The position numbers and the translations under genes were made by a program. Positions 18,638-28,089 of a stretch of 64,000 bases of DNA are shown piece after piece. Every line of letters begins with the position of its first letter. The stretch's first letter is position 1. The DNA is from Pseudomonas frederiksbergensis (GTDB lineage Bacteria; Pseudomonadota; Gammaproteobacteria; Pseudomonadales; Pseudomonadaceae). Location of the stretch: assembly GCF_000802155.2 (NCBI RefSeq), contig NZ_JQGJ02000002.1, forward strand, positions 496,001 through 560,000, in the 5' to 3' direction. The notes beneath the pieces are model-generated. The model was given only the letters and a program-made list of their open reading frames with translations. It was not told the DNA's origin and made no database searches.

Positions 18638-19330
18638 TCACGAAAAGCACATGATCAGGGGATTGATCGCCTCAGGCTTGAACAAGCGGATGCCCTGCTC
18701 CACCAGCCAAGTCCCGACCGGCCACACCACTTGGATAACCATCAGCAGTGTGAAGCCCAGGAATGCCCTCAAGAGATATTCATGAGTCATCTTGATTCCG
18801 GTGATTTTTCTGTTCACGAGTGGGTAGTTACAAAGGACCGCTATTGATAGCTGTTTGGCCAGAGCCGCTTTGGGGCTGTCTTTTTTCCAGCTCGCGGCGA
18901 TTTCACCAGGCCCAAGCTGAGTAAACCCAGATACCTTTAATGTGCTGAATGCCCATGCGCCGGCGCGCAGCAAATACGTAACTGCCCAGGCGAAGACGAA
19001 GAGCCCAGTGAAGCCAAGCACCTTACTCAATTTGTCATTCCAAAGGCTTGGCAGCAGGGAGACCAAGACAGGAATAAGTGCCGTTATAGCGGCAAGGTAA
19101 ATGCCGGCTTTGGCATCAGCACCCTTTCGTCGATCAACCTCAGCATCAAAAAGGCGGCGAGACTCATCAAGCGCAACCTCGCTGTCCTTCGACCAATTCC
19201 CCTGCCTTACCGATGTCGCGATGCTACGCATCCATTCATCATCAGCAGCTTTTTGTGCCGAAGACAGATCGACCACAACCGGCCATGTCAACCGTATTAC
19301 TCGGTTCAACCGCCCCCACCCATCAGCCAT
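18638..19330 (-). CDS. Three-helix membrane protein of the graspetide-like cassette
   Basis: A 230-residue protein with membrane helices at about residues 76-95, 103-127 and 186-210. Just before the first helix is FDAEVDRRKGADAKAGIYLA. Such an Asp-Lys-Ala run entering a helix is reminiscent of small membrane effectors of the Pycsar TM and SLATT type; this is a resemblance by eye. The start overlaps the end of the ATP-grasp gene by 8 bases, so it is the third gene of a coupled operon. Likely roles are export or immunity for the peptide, or a membrane-acting effector. No ATP-binding motif is present, so it is not an ABC exporter. Confidence 0.8.
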   Translation of the reverse strand: MADGWGRLNRVIRLTWPVVVDLSSAQKAADDEWMRSIATSVRQGNWSKDSEVALDESRRLFDAEVDRRKGADAKAGIYLAAITALIPVLVSLLPSLWNDKLSKVLGFTGLFVFAWAVTYLLRAGAWAFSTLKVSGFTQLGPGEIAASWKKDSPKAALAKQLSIAVLCNYPLVNRKITGIKMTHEYLLRAFLGFTLLMVIQVVWPVGTWLVEQGIRLFKPEAINPLIMCFS

Positions 19331-20291
19331 GAGAAATTCCGACTAGGTTGTCCACAATAGCGGAAGCGATCGGGTACCCGGTTAGATTCTCAATCCATGC
19401 CCACTGGCCGTTCGGGTTGATTTCCAAGAACCACAGTTTGCCTTGTCGGTCGCAGATCAAATCGATTGCCCCGTATCGCAGTCCTAGACGCGAGACGAGC
19501 TCTAGGCACTGCCGTTCGATCTCGACAGGTAGATTGATTTTCTCGTGCCGTAAATCTGGCCTGCTGCCCTGGCGCCAGTCGACTTCGGTCTCGCTGTGCT
19601 CCTGCGACCAAATCGCAGTGGCGAAGAGGCGCTCGCCTACTACGGTGACCCTCACGTCATATTTTTTCACAACCTCGGTCTGGACAATGAAAGGTGTCAA
19701 CGCCATCGCTCTTGCCTGACCGTCGTCCAAGGTATCGAGGCGCTTGGTGAAGATGACACGTTCGCGTTCGCCAGCCAAAACGGCCTGGCGCAACGGCTTG
19801 CCAATGGCTTGATCAACCTGGGTAATCTGACGCGCTGATCGAATGTCGTTAGTGATAATTACGGCCGGCACATTAAAGCCAATCTCGTGAGCCATTAACA
19901 GCTGAAGGGGCTTGTCCTCGGCGTTGAAAATCCTGGCAGGTGCATTCAGCCAGCAAGCATCCAGACGCGTATAGAGACTCTTTAAAAAGCTGCTCCATTC
20001 GGCTTCGATGTAGGCTCGCTCTCCCGGATCGACCACCTCATCAGGCACGATAGGGGCGCCAGGCCGGCGGAAGTAGGCGCCCGTCACTTGGTCGCCACGG
20101 ATGGTTTTGCCATCCAGCGTAATTGACCACGCTGTACGAGGATGACTATCCATGGTGCACAAGGATTGTGGGAGCAACTCCGTGTTCCCGCGAAAGTATG
20201 GAGTGTTACGACGACGCACCTCGGCGACAATGTAATCCATCGTGATATCACGACGGTTGGTAACCAATAACAACATGAGCGTCTCCCCCAT
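19323..20291 (-). CDS. ATP-grasp peptide ligase, MvdD/graspetide synthetase type
   Basis: A 322-residue enzyme predicted to join side chains of a precursor peptide by ester or amide bonds, using ATP. Visible landmarks are MLLLVTNRRD at the N-terminus, KKYDVRVTVVG (residues 209-219), YGAIDLI (273-279) and the metal/ATP-binding FLEINPNGQWAWIENLTGYP (288-307), which is characteristic of the MvdC/MvdD group. Its start shares one base with the stop of the repeat-containing precursor gene (TGATG), and its end overlaps the membrane protein gene. Context and repeats next door argue for graspetide biosynthesis rather than for a glutathione-synthetase-like enzyme. Confidence 0.9.
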   Translation of the reverse strand: MGETLMLLLVTNRRDITMDYIVAEVRRRNTPYFRGNTELLPQSLCTMDSHPRTAWSITLDGKTIRGDQVTGAYFRRPGAPIVPDEVVDPGERAYIEAEWSSFLKSLYTRLDACWLNAPARIFNAEDKPLQLLMAHEIGFNVPAVIITNDIRSARQITQVDQAIGKPLRQAVLAGERERVIFTKRLDTLDDGQARAMALTPFIVQTEVVKKYDVRVTVVGERLFATAIWSQEHSETEVDWRQGSRPDLRHEKINLPVEIERQCLELVSRLGLRYGAIDLICDRQGKLWFLEINPNGQWAWIENLTGYPIASAIVDNLVGISHG

Positions 20292-20746
20292 CAGCCTTCG
20301 TAGTACCGGGTATCCAGTCCGAAGGTGGGATCGCCATTGTCGTCGTGCTCCAGTTGGAGATTAGTCTTGGTGATCAACTCAAGGATATAAGTGGCTTCGC
20401 AGCGGTCGTCGCGTTCGGTAGTCGAATCGGTCTTGGTCACGAGTTGAAGGAGATGGTTTGCTTCCCGAGTGTACTCGTCATCGCTTTCGACTTTTTGGGC
20501 AGTCTTCGTCGTCAGCTCCAATTGCCAGGTAGCCTCATCATCCTGCTCAGCATTCACCTTCGTCTTGGTGAGGAGCTCGCTCAGCGCCCCTTGCGCGATG
20601 ATGGGTTTTACGCCCTCCGCGGTATCGACAACCCACATGTCAAGGGCAGCAGAGTAGTAGCCTGGGATCTTTTCCTCACCAGTTCGCGTCGTAGCGCCAT
20701 CCGCCAGAAAAGGCGAGGACGCCAACGTCTTTTCCATTGCACCCAT
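20291..20746 (-). CDS. Graspetide-like precursor peptide with four TKTx4ExDD repeats
   Basis: A 151-residue protein that reads as leader plus repeats. Residues 1-55 form a leader with IPGYYSAALDMWVVDTAEGV (27-46), similar in style to leaders of ATP-grasp-modified peptides. After this come four repeats of TKT, four residues, then E-x-D-D: TKT at 60-62, 80-82, 104-106 and 126-128, each followed by ExDD (67-70, 87-90, 111-114, 133-136). Thr/Lys donors and Glu/Asp acceptors are just what ATP-grasp ligases of this class connect. The start at 20746 has AGGAGG eight bases upstream; a longer frame to 20803 lacks support. One Cys occurs in the third repeat (residue 116). Confidence 0.85.
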   Translation of the reverse strand: MGAMEKTLASSPFLADGATTRTGEEKIPGYYSAALDMWVVDTAEGVKPIIAQGALSELLTKTKVNAEQDDEATWQLELTTKTAQKVESDDEYTREANHLLQLVTKTDSTTERDDRCEATYILELITKTNLQLEHDDNGDPTFGLDTRYYEG

Positions 20747-20803
20747 ACGTCGAACCTCCTGTTGACCTGTCGCGCCAGCGCGGCGGGTAGCTGACAGTAC
20801 CAT

Positions 20804-21204
20804 CAGGCCATCATGACGGTAAATATTAACGATCGGGATAGTGGCTGCGTACCACTACCGCCATCCTTGGAGAGATGCCTTTAGCTCATGCCAAGCGAGC
20901 GAACGACATGGTTTTTAGATTTGCAGAGCGGTGGGGCATCCGCGGTAAGGCCCCACGTAGGATCCGCCCAAGCAAGCGCAAGTCCAAAGACGTGGTCGCA
21001 CACCCTTTCCGCAGGTCGCCCACGAATACACTTTCGAAGGTCTTGCTGTTGGCGCTGGCGTCGAATTGACCCATTAGTCGATGCCATGATGTTCCAACAG
21101 CAATCCGCAAAAAACCAGCACTGGTAACGGTTCATAAGGTAGAAGGTTGGATCAGTAAGGTTTCAGCCACTGGCTCAATGCTGTGCTGGCGATAACACCT
21201 GCGG
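20804..21204. other. Gene-free stretch between two cargo operons
   Basis: About 400 bases between the precursor peptide and the HEPN/Toprim gene. It holds the promoter region of the graspetide-like operon. Short frames exist on both strands (up to 84 codons), but none has a convincing start or composition, and I see no terminator or repeat that I can support. Confidence 0.4.
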
Positions 21205-22497
21205 CTAACAACTGAGCATCTCTGCAGCTATGTCACTGCACTGTTCGAGAAGCGCCGCTATCACAACTTGTAACTTACTCGCATCATAGGCACCTGATCC
21301 AATGGCTTCAGGGGTCGCCTTATAAAACGCCTTCGCATAGCAATCTTTGTAGTCGAGCGAACCTTGGTATATACCCAGCGACTCCTTGTAATTCGTCCAA
21401 GTGACCTGCGGTGATGGCCGGCCCTTCAGCCTGAGGTCGAGGTAACATTCGATAGCCGCCGCGCAGCCGTTGATATCAGCATTCGCAACCCCACTCGGCC
21501 CTTTAGCCGGGAAATCGCGCAACTCATCCAAATCAGGGAGCGTCATCACTCTCATGTTCACAGGGAATTTAAAGCGCTGAAGGAGGTTCCGGTAGGTATC
21601 AATGCCTTCGGCATCGTTGTCTAAAAGGAAGATCACGCGATTGTGAACATCAATTTTTACCAGCCCTTCCGCGAATTTGGAGAGATTACCGGTACCGGAG
21701 AAAGGGTGACGCTCTTCGGTATCGATGAAGCGGAAAAAATCCTCGATATCTGGCCTTAGCAGCGATAGGCCGCGCTTCAAAATGTGAGTATCAGATGTGC
21801 CTTCAGTCGCGATTAAATAAGTCTGGGTTCGACGCGCGCTGTCGACGAAATCCTCGTTTTTTGCCCAGCCGGCATCAACGAAGTTGCCGTAATCCCAGAC
21901 AACATCCTCGTTCAGGTTGGCAGGATTTTCAGCAAGGACCCGAAGGGTTGAGTACGGGCTCAAGAAGCCGATCAGAGAGCCGAAGTGGCTGCGCTCCGAA
22001 TAACCTCCGATGTCGCGGTCAAAACCCCCGCCCGGCAATAGCGAAACCGCTGGATCAGCGGCGAAGCGGCCTTGTCCATGCGCATGTTCAGCATCATAGC
22101 CGTCTACATACTCATTTTTAAGGTCCCTCAAAGCATGCGCCTTGATGAAGTCTACAAACTGTTCGAACGTCAAACGCTCGGGCCGTACTTCGGTGGGCTC
22201 ATACTCGGCGAACTGGTCGCGGTCGAGCACGACCTGCTTTTCATACTCCGATTTGACTGATCCCATTGTGTACCCGAGTAGCTCCAGCCGTGACACCATG
22301 GAACCAAGAGTTCGGCAAAAACATAACTCCATTTGGTGAAGACCTTCAGGGCTATGGGCGTAGTCGTAATCAATATTGCCATAACGACGGAACCGGCGGT
22401 CGCTCTCCTGATAGAGCATACCGTGGTCCATACCCATGTAGCCCGTATTATAAGTGAGATCAATATCGCCCACAGACAGTGTGATTGGAGTGCTCAT
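21205..22497 (-). CDS. HEPN/Toprim-associated protein
   Basis: A 430-residue protein. The N-terminal part (about 1-90, from MSTPITLSVGDIDL to YTMGSVKSEYEK) looks like the HEPN/Toprim N-terminal domain. The C-terminal part has a Toprim fold: catalytic Glu in IATEGTSD (Glu232) and the DxD pair in FLLDNDAEG (Asp293, Asp295). Toprim domains of this type cut nucleic acid. The start at 22497 removes a 66-residue extension with poor composition. It lies 248 bases downstream of the UvrD-like helicase gene on the same strand and probably belongs to the same defence cluster. Confidence 0.8.
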   Translation of the reverse strand: MSTPITLSVGDIDLTYNTGYMGMDHGMLYQESDRRFRRYGNIDYDYAHSPEGLHQMELCFCRTLGSMVSRLELLGYTMGSVKSEYEKQVVLDRDQFAEYEPTEVRPERLTFEQFVDFIKAHALRDLKNEYVDGYDAEHAHGQGRFAADPAVSLLPGGGFDRDIGGYSERSHFGSLIGFLSPYSTLRVLAENPANLNEDVVWDYGNFVDAGWAKNEDFVDSARRTQTYLIATEGTSDTHILKRGLSLLRPDIEDFFRFIDTEERHPFSGTGNLSKFAEGLVKIDVHNRVIFLLDNDAEGIDTYRNLLQRFKFPVNMRVMTLPDLDELRDFPAKGPSGVANADINGCAAAIECYLDLRLKGRPSPQVTWTNYKESLGIYQGSLDYKDCYAKAFYKATPEAIGSGAYDASKLQVVIAALLEQCSDIAAEMLSC

Positions 22498-22745
22498 GAA
22501 AACCTCATCACCTAGCGTTGATCTGTTATTGATATCCCGATGCTGGCCGCAATGGCGGTACACCAGACATTCTCCAACTTTAGAACCGAGATAGCGCCCG
22601 TCGATACCAAACACCTTCCCAAAGCGGCGATACGCAAGCCCCTGAAGATGGACACCATTTTGGTACGCAAATCTATTACTAAACTTCCGTACCATGTCAT
22701 TACCGCAGCCTGTCGACTCCCTGCTGCTGCGCTCTTCGTGCGTAC

Positions 22746-24467
22746 CTACTTCAAAGCAGGAAGCTCCTCAAAACCAACTGCACGTAACTCGTCGCGCAAC
22801 TCTTTGATGCAGGAAATGGGCACTGCCAACCAGAACAGATTTCTTGCTCTGGTTACCGCCACATAACCGATACGACCCTCTTCGACATCGGTGCCTGCCA
22901 ATAACGCTTGGACATTGGACTTCTTCGCCACATACAGCACTGCGCCGATGGACTCAACTTTTACCTGATGGACCGTGTCTACCCTGATACCCGGCCCCTG
23001 TTTGGCATCTGCACCTTCACCAGCAAGAGGGAGCTCAAGAAGCTTGGTCTTTGCCAGCTTGTTACCAAGGGTGCCAACTGCCTTCAATCCAAACTGCTTT
23101 TCGATCGTCGCAAGCAGGATTTTAAGATTCTTCACAAGCCAGGGATGCCAATCGGTTTTGGCAATGAGAGTTGAGGACGGTAAACCATCGTTTTCATTGC
23201 GAATAAAGGCCCATAGCAGTCGCCTCAACCGCAGCATCCATCCCTCATGCGGGGCACCTTGTAACTCGGTACTGAGTCCGTGGGGAGGATCATCCAGCAA
23301 ACCTACGACAGCTCTGCATACACATTTAAAGCACTCCTGATAGCGCCCTTGCTGATCGCGTAGCAACGCCGCTTCACTGAACATGGCAACGGTGCCTTGT
23401 CCCGGAGGGGCGACCTTTCCAGCCAGCACCATCGCTCGATCCGCCGATCTGCAGATAATTGCCGCATCGTCGTGCTGCATTTCCAACTCGTCGATTCGAG
23501 CTTTGAAGGAGTCAAACAGCCTGGGGAGCTCCGAATCTTTGTACCCAATGAAATAAGCTCCCCCCGCCTCGATATCTCGATCTGATTTGTCGTTCCTGCC
23601 ACAAAGTCGGTTCGCAATGTCGATGATCGGTGGTAACGAACGATAATTTCGAGTCAGTTTGTATGGGGTGACACCGGCCCGCGCCGCGTAGGTGTGCAGA
23701 AACATACCGTCAGCGCCTGCGAAAGCGTAGATGCCTTGATTGACGTCCCCGATGAGGGACACGGTTGCACCGGCCTTTATCAGGAGTTCCAAGATAGCCT
23801 GATGCAGCGTGCCCAGATCCTGAGACTCATCAACGAGGATTTGCGGGTAACGGGCTACTAAAGCTCGAAGCACAGCCGGCTGCTCTACCAAGGTTCGATA
23901 AACCCAGTAGCGTCCGAGGTCATGGGTGTAAGCGCCTATGCTTCCAAGCCGTGTAACAGAATCTAGCGCCTTCCAGGTGACTAGGCGTGCTGGCCCTGCG
24001 TGGGTATCGACGAAGAAAAACGGACTCCCGTCTTCCATTCCTACCTTTAGTTCCTTGACCGAGAGCGGGCGGTCGTCGCCCCCTGGCCAATACAGATAGT
24101 TACTCAGGAACGGCTCAGAACCTGCTACGAGGTAGGCAGCCTTGGTCGCTGCCATGGACCGATAGGCATGAGGTCGAAGTACGTGCTGCGTAAAAAAACC
24201 ATCCAGCGTGTTGACCTCCACTAGCTTGCGATTGACATCATCCGGCAGCGCCGACGCGAGCTGTTGGTATCCCTTGTTGAACGTGTTGACGGCCACATTG
24301 GAGAACGACAACAGCACGACACGACCCCGGCTTTTTTCCATCTTCTGCCGAACTGCGATCAGGCGTCTGATTGCGGTAGCAGTTTTTCCGCTTCCAGCAC
24401 ACGCCGTTACTGAAATCGGACCCAACTCGGCGTCGATGACATTTTTCTGTTCATCAGACATCCTCAT
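22746..24467 (-). CDS. UvrD/Rep-like superfamily 1 helicase (GajB-like)
   Basis: A 573-residue helicase: Walker A ACAGSGKTAT (23-32), motif II VDESQDLG, motif III GDVNQGIYAFAGA, motif IV TRNYRS, and motif VI VTRARN close to the C-terminus. It overlaps the end of the OLD nuclease reading frame by 14 bases. An OLD nuclease followed directly by a short UvrD helicase is the layout of the Gabija anti-phage system, where GajB senses or unwinds DNA and GajA cuts. The match is by domain and order only. Confidence 0.85.
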   Translation of the reverse strand: MRMSDEQKNVIDAELGPISVTACAGSGKTATAIRRLIAVRQKMEKSRGRVVLLSFSNVAVNTFNKGYQQLASALPDDVNRKLVEVNTLDGFFTQHVLRPHAYRSMAATKAAYLVAGSEPFLSNYLYWPGGDDRPLSVKELKVGMEDGSPFFFVDTHAGPARLVTWKALDSVTRLGSIGAYTHDLGRYWVYRTLVEQPAVLRALVARYPQILVDESQDLGTLHQAILELLIKAGATVSLIGDVNQGIYAFAGADGMFLHTYAARAGVTPYKLTRNYRSLPPIIDIANRLCGRNDKSDRDIEAGGAYFIGYKDSELPRLFDSFKARIDELEMQHDDAAIICRSADRAMVLAGKVAPPGQGTVAMFSEAALLRDQQGRYQECFKCVCRAVVGLLDDPPHGLSTELQGAPHEGWMLRLRRLLWAFIRNENDGLPSSTLIAKTDWHPWLVKNLKILLATIEKQFGLKAVGTLGNKLAKTKLLELPLAGEGADAKQGPGIRVDTVHQVKVESIGAVLYVAKKSNVQALLAGTDVEEGRIGYVAVTRARNLFWLAVPISCIKELRDELRAVGFEELPALK

Positions 24468-26346
24468 GCTTGTTCACTCCCTTGCAGACGTGCCGTATCG
24501 CTTGCTCCAGGTACTCGGGTACCTTACAGCCAGGTTGCTTGGCAATGTACTCGGCGAGTGCCTGGGCGTAACGGCCTTTCTGCACATTGCTGCTACTATC
24601 TTTGCGCTCGAACATGCCGCAAAACAGTGCTTTGGCCTTCGCCGTGTTGTCTGGCTGAGCGTTGACGATCTTGCCCAACGCCTTGGCAATTCGTGGATGG
24701 GGATCGCCGAGAGCCGCCAGCATGGCCTTACGATTCTCCTCAAGAAGCGCCAAGTCATATTCCAGAGTTTTTAAACCATGGAAGATCTTCACAAATGCAT
24801 CTTCCATACCCTTCATCTTGGTTGTATTGCTGGAGATCCGCACCTCATCCCCAAGGGACGGATAGACCTCAACTCGCTTGACCTTTTTCTTTTTCGCTCC
24901 GACTTCGGCTTCAGCTGGATCTTCGTCCTCTGGCTCACCGGCCTCTTCCTGTTAGCTAGCCTCAGCGAGAAGATCTTCGATCACTTCGTCGCTCAATTCA
25001 CCCTGTGCCTTGCCCTGAATCTCAACCTCTTCGAAAGGGTCGGCGTCAGTGATTACAGAAACCGGAATCCGCAAACCTTTTTCGCCGAACAATGGCAGGA
25101 AGGAATCGAAATTGAGCCCCTCCACGCTGATAAGGCTGACACCATACTCACGCAGATCGAGATTTATGAGTTTTGCGAGTGCATCGACCAGCATGAGCTC
25201 GGCTGCACCTTCGACGAAGATCACTCGACGAGCAAAAAACAGCTCGGCTCTGGTTACATCCAGATAGCGTTCGAGCTTTTCGCGCTTCCCCTTCTCAAAG
25301 GTTATGTCACGGGGGAAGAACGTCTGCACACCTGCCTCGTTCTCGACCAGACAGACCAGCGCCTCAAGCTCTGAGTTACTGGCAAAATTGGGGGAATGGC
25401 TTGTGACGAAGAGTTGGACTGATTTGTCGCCCTCACTTTTAGGCACGCTAGCGAGGTAGCGAAGTAGAACCCGCTGCAATTGCGGATGCAGGTGCGCCTC
25501 AGGCTCTTCTACAATCAAACTCCGATAGGCAGCATCGGGATTTTTAGCCAGCTCGCTCAGCACCACAGCCATGAAGATCAGGTTGTTGAAGCCCAGGCCG
25601 TTCTGCTCAATCTCCAACGCCTCTGCAGTGATGGAGAGTCTTGCCGAAAGACGCTGGAAGTCCGTGGCAGTTAGGCCAATAGCAAGCGCCTGCGCCAACT
25701 GCTCACCCATCATCAAGCCGTGACGGGACGAAATTGCGGCATGAGTGCTCTTGAGTGACTCGTTCAATTGAAGTTCGTCATCCAGCTTCTTCAGCGCATC
25801 ATTAATCGTCTTGCGGCCATCGTCATCGGTCAAAAGATGAAGCAAGCGGGCCAGTTGGCTGTTTCGGCTAGGACGCAGTCCCTGGGCCGCATCACGCAGA
25901 GGCTGCAAATAGACGCCGCGAAGATTCTCCATCATATCGGAGGTGAGCGCGACCTCCTGATGATCGCCGCACCATCGTTTTACTTTGAATCGTCCCGTCT
26001 GATCCGCGTCGGTGTACCGGACATGGATGTGCGCCTCCATGGTGTTGTCTTCACACGGTTTTAGCGCCGCAATGAAGTCTGCTTCATCCTCATGGCTGAG
26101 TCCTTTAAAGACAAAATGGAAGGTGATGTCGCCTGCCGGCTCGCCTTCGTTGGGACGGTGTCGGTCAGAAGTATCAAGACGGGGGTACGGTTCATCATGA
26201 CCGGCGAGAAGGGTCCGAAGCGCGTCGACTACGGCGCTTTTGCCCACATTGTTTGGGCCTACCAACACATTCAGTCCCGGCTGAAATTTCAGCTTGGCGT
26301 CACGCAATTTGCGAAAGTTCTTGATCGTCAGCTCAGCGAGGTACAT
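24454..26346 (-). pseudogene. OLD-family ATPase-Toprim nuclease (GajA-like), split by an in-frame TAA
   Basis: The reading frame encodes an ABC-type ATPase domain (Walker A GPNNVGKS near residue 32, Walker B IVEEPEAHLHPQ) and a Toprim domain (IFVEGAAE and ITDADPFEE). After 464 residues an in-frame TAA at 24952-24954 ends it, in the middle of an acidic and Lys-rich linker. The same frame stays open for 165 more codons and encodes the C-terminal region expected for OLD proteins (TLEYDLALLEENR, then GRYAQALAEYI). The start at 26346 has GGAG six bases upstream. Either the gene is recently broken, the two halves work as separate chains, the stop is read through, or there is a sequencing error. Confidence 0.8.
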
Positions 26347-26919
26347 GAAAGACTCCATCCTTGTTTTGCAGATCAAATCCTATTGAGCTGAAGCGTGCAA
26401 TAACGGATACGTGATGGATGCTGCCTCAATCGCTCCAAGCTGGAGCAGCCTCTTGCTTGCACAGTGACAAAGCCGTCCGGAGTCATGCTGGAATTTGTCA
26501 GGAACTACCATTCTCGATCGCTCACATATCGAGTGCGGTTGGGAGCAAATAATGAGGTAAATTTCATTTTTCTCTGCCTGGAACTGCCGTTCTAGAGCCA
26601 AGCCAAAATGTTTTTGGCGACCGTGAGAGTATTTGAAGAAGCCTGGCACCGCCGATAAGCTATTCAAAGACAGGCTTTACACATGCCTTCCGAGTTTTAA
26701 CTCCTCAATTACGAGCCCCGCCCCTAGGTAGTCAGCTATCGGAGAGAGAATGAACGCAGTTGACGTTGGCGGGATATCAGTGCGCGACACGTCACTCACC
26801 GCTAATCCTGCGGGCGTCGACGGACTGATTAGGATCAACCCCTCCTGCTTCTGACTTTAGCCCTGACGTAACGCTGAGGTAGACTCATCGCATTCAGCCC
26901 CACAAGCGTGAGATCAATA
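26347..26919. other. Gene-poor stretch around repeat copy A
   Basis: This 570-base gap contains att-like repeat copy A (26501-26630). A minus-strand frame of 95 codons crosses the repeat and is probably not a gene. From 26631 to 26919 I see only the upstream region of the next gene. Confidence 0.4.
26501..26630 (+). repeat. att-like repeat, copy A
   Basis: First of three homologous 120-130 bp copies (the others begin at 33121 and 61857). CCATTCTCGATCG begins at 26508 and the core CTAGAGCCAAGCCAAAATG at 26592, 84 bases later, the same distance as in the other copies. The core runs on to TTTTTGGCGACC. This copy has lost one T in the T-run and its G-rich middle is partly degraded. It lies at the junction between the defence genes and the next segment. 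Confidence 0.75.
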
Positions 26920-27822
26920 ATGGCTAGAGACACAATTACCGAAGGGGGCGGCGAGCGCTCGGCAACCCCTTTAGAAATCTATGGACGTAAGGCCAATGGG
27001 CAGTATCTCCCTCGGCTCGCACTCGCCAATCAGTTGCTCAAATGCGTGAATGTCGAAGTCACAAACATCCAGATTCATGCTGGGCGCCCGCTTGATCTGA
27101 CTCCTGTCTTCGAAGCGCTTAGGGCATTACCACTGCAGCTCCAGCACCAAGCGCTGCTCAAGAGCTACAAAGGTGTACTCAATCTCTACGAAAGCTACCT
27201 CCACCATGGCGATGAGCTGTATCTCAAGGATGTGCTACTAAATTGCGCCAATGAGGTACCAGGATTCGATTCGGCGCTGGCTGAGACGCTGCAGACCCTG
27301 GTGCCTGATCCATATGATTATCGCTTCAGACAAACCCACTTGGAACCGCTCAACAGCCTCTGTAATTCGTACCTCGGCATGCTGGCCTACAACTTCCACG
27401 CCGTGACGATCTATCACCCAGCGACTGCAGCCAACGAGCCAGTGATCCAGGGGTTCGTCAACCGCGCGATTATGTTGCTCAAAACGAAGCTGGGTGAAAC
27501 CCTAAGGCCCAACGGTGCTATACAGGGCTCGCTGTATCTTGAGGCATTCCACGAGGTGGACACAGATCGATTCGAACGCTACTTAGCTTACGATGACCGG
27601 AATGATTCTAGTCGGAGCATTCGTACATTCGTAGCAAATGCCAATCGCAACGAGAGTTGGGAAAACGAAGTTCGACTGGCAAAGCCGAAGGTTGACGATA
27701 GCTCCCGATGGCTCGCCGATAAGCTGATTGAGCTCATTGATCGATTCCAAGCACTAAACACCGCAAAAAATAGCTTCGACCCACAAGTGAACGACGAGCC
27801 AGGCCTCCCGATCGAAACCTGA
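26920..27822 (+). CDS. Hypothetical protein, 300 aa
   Basis: A soluble, largely helical protein of 300 residues starting MARDTITEGGGERSATPLEI. It contains no P-loop, nuclease or membrane motif that I recognise. The start at 26920 lacks a strong ribosome binding site. It is the first gene after repeat copy A and is convergent with the small gene at 28090. Confidence 0.7.
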   Translation: MARDTITEGGGERSATPLEIYGRKANGQYLPRLALANQLLKCVNVEVTNIQIHAGRPLDLTPVFEALRALPLQLQHQALLKSYKGVLNLYESYLHHGDELYLKDVLLNCANEVPGFDSALAETLQTLVPDPYDYRFRQTHLEPLNSLCNSYLGMLAYNFHAVTIYHPATAANEPVIQGFVNRAIMLLKTKLGETLRPNGAIQGSLYLEAFHEVDTDRFERYLAYDDRNDSSRSIRTFVANANRNESWENEVRLAKPKVDDSSRWLADKLIELIDRFQALNTAKNSFDPQVNDEPGLPIET

Positions 27823-28089
27823 AGCTGGCCTGAAGGGCGGCGTCAAACTCAACGCTACGACAATGCGCGTCGCCCATTCGCCACCAAACCGCAAAACCGC
27901 AAAATCCACGAAGCTTCGCAGCTTCGGCGTCATCCGTCCGGTCTTGGGCATACAAGAGATTCAAGGAGCGAGCAGGAACTGCGTACTGGGGGAGCAGCTC
28001 AACCAGTAAGGGTGATGACAAGTAAACAGGCTGCCCCGAACTGCAACCGGTTTAGACGATGGTGGCCACTTCGTTCGGAGCAGTTCCAC

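Noticed and set aside
20291..20591. Precursor repeats as an ordinary acidic repeat protein
   Set aside because: Considered, but one-base coupling to an MvdD-type ligase and the fixed TKT/ExDD pairing favour a modified peptide.
20345..20794. Plus-strand frame opposite the precursor peptide
   Set aside because: The minus-strand frame has AGGAGG, a repeat structure and coupling to the ligase; the opposite frame has none.
20875..21110. Several short frames between the peptide operon and the HEPN/Toprim gene
   Set aside because: Overlapping on both strands, no ribosome binding site, no family recognised.
26380..26667. 95-codon minus-strand frame
   Set aside because: It crosses the att-like repeat copy A and has no homologue-like features.
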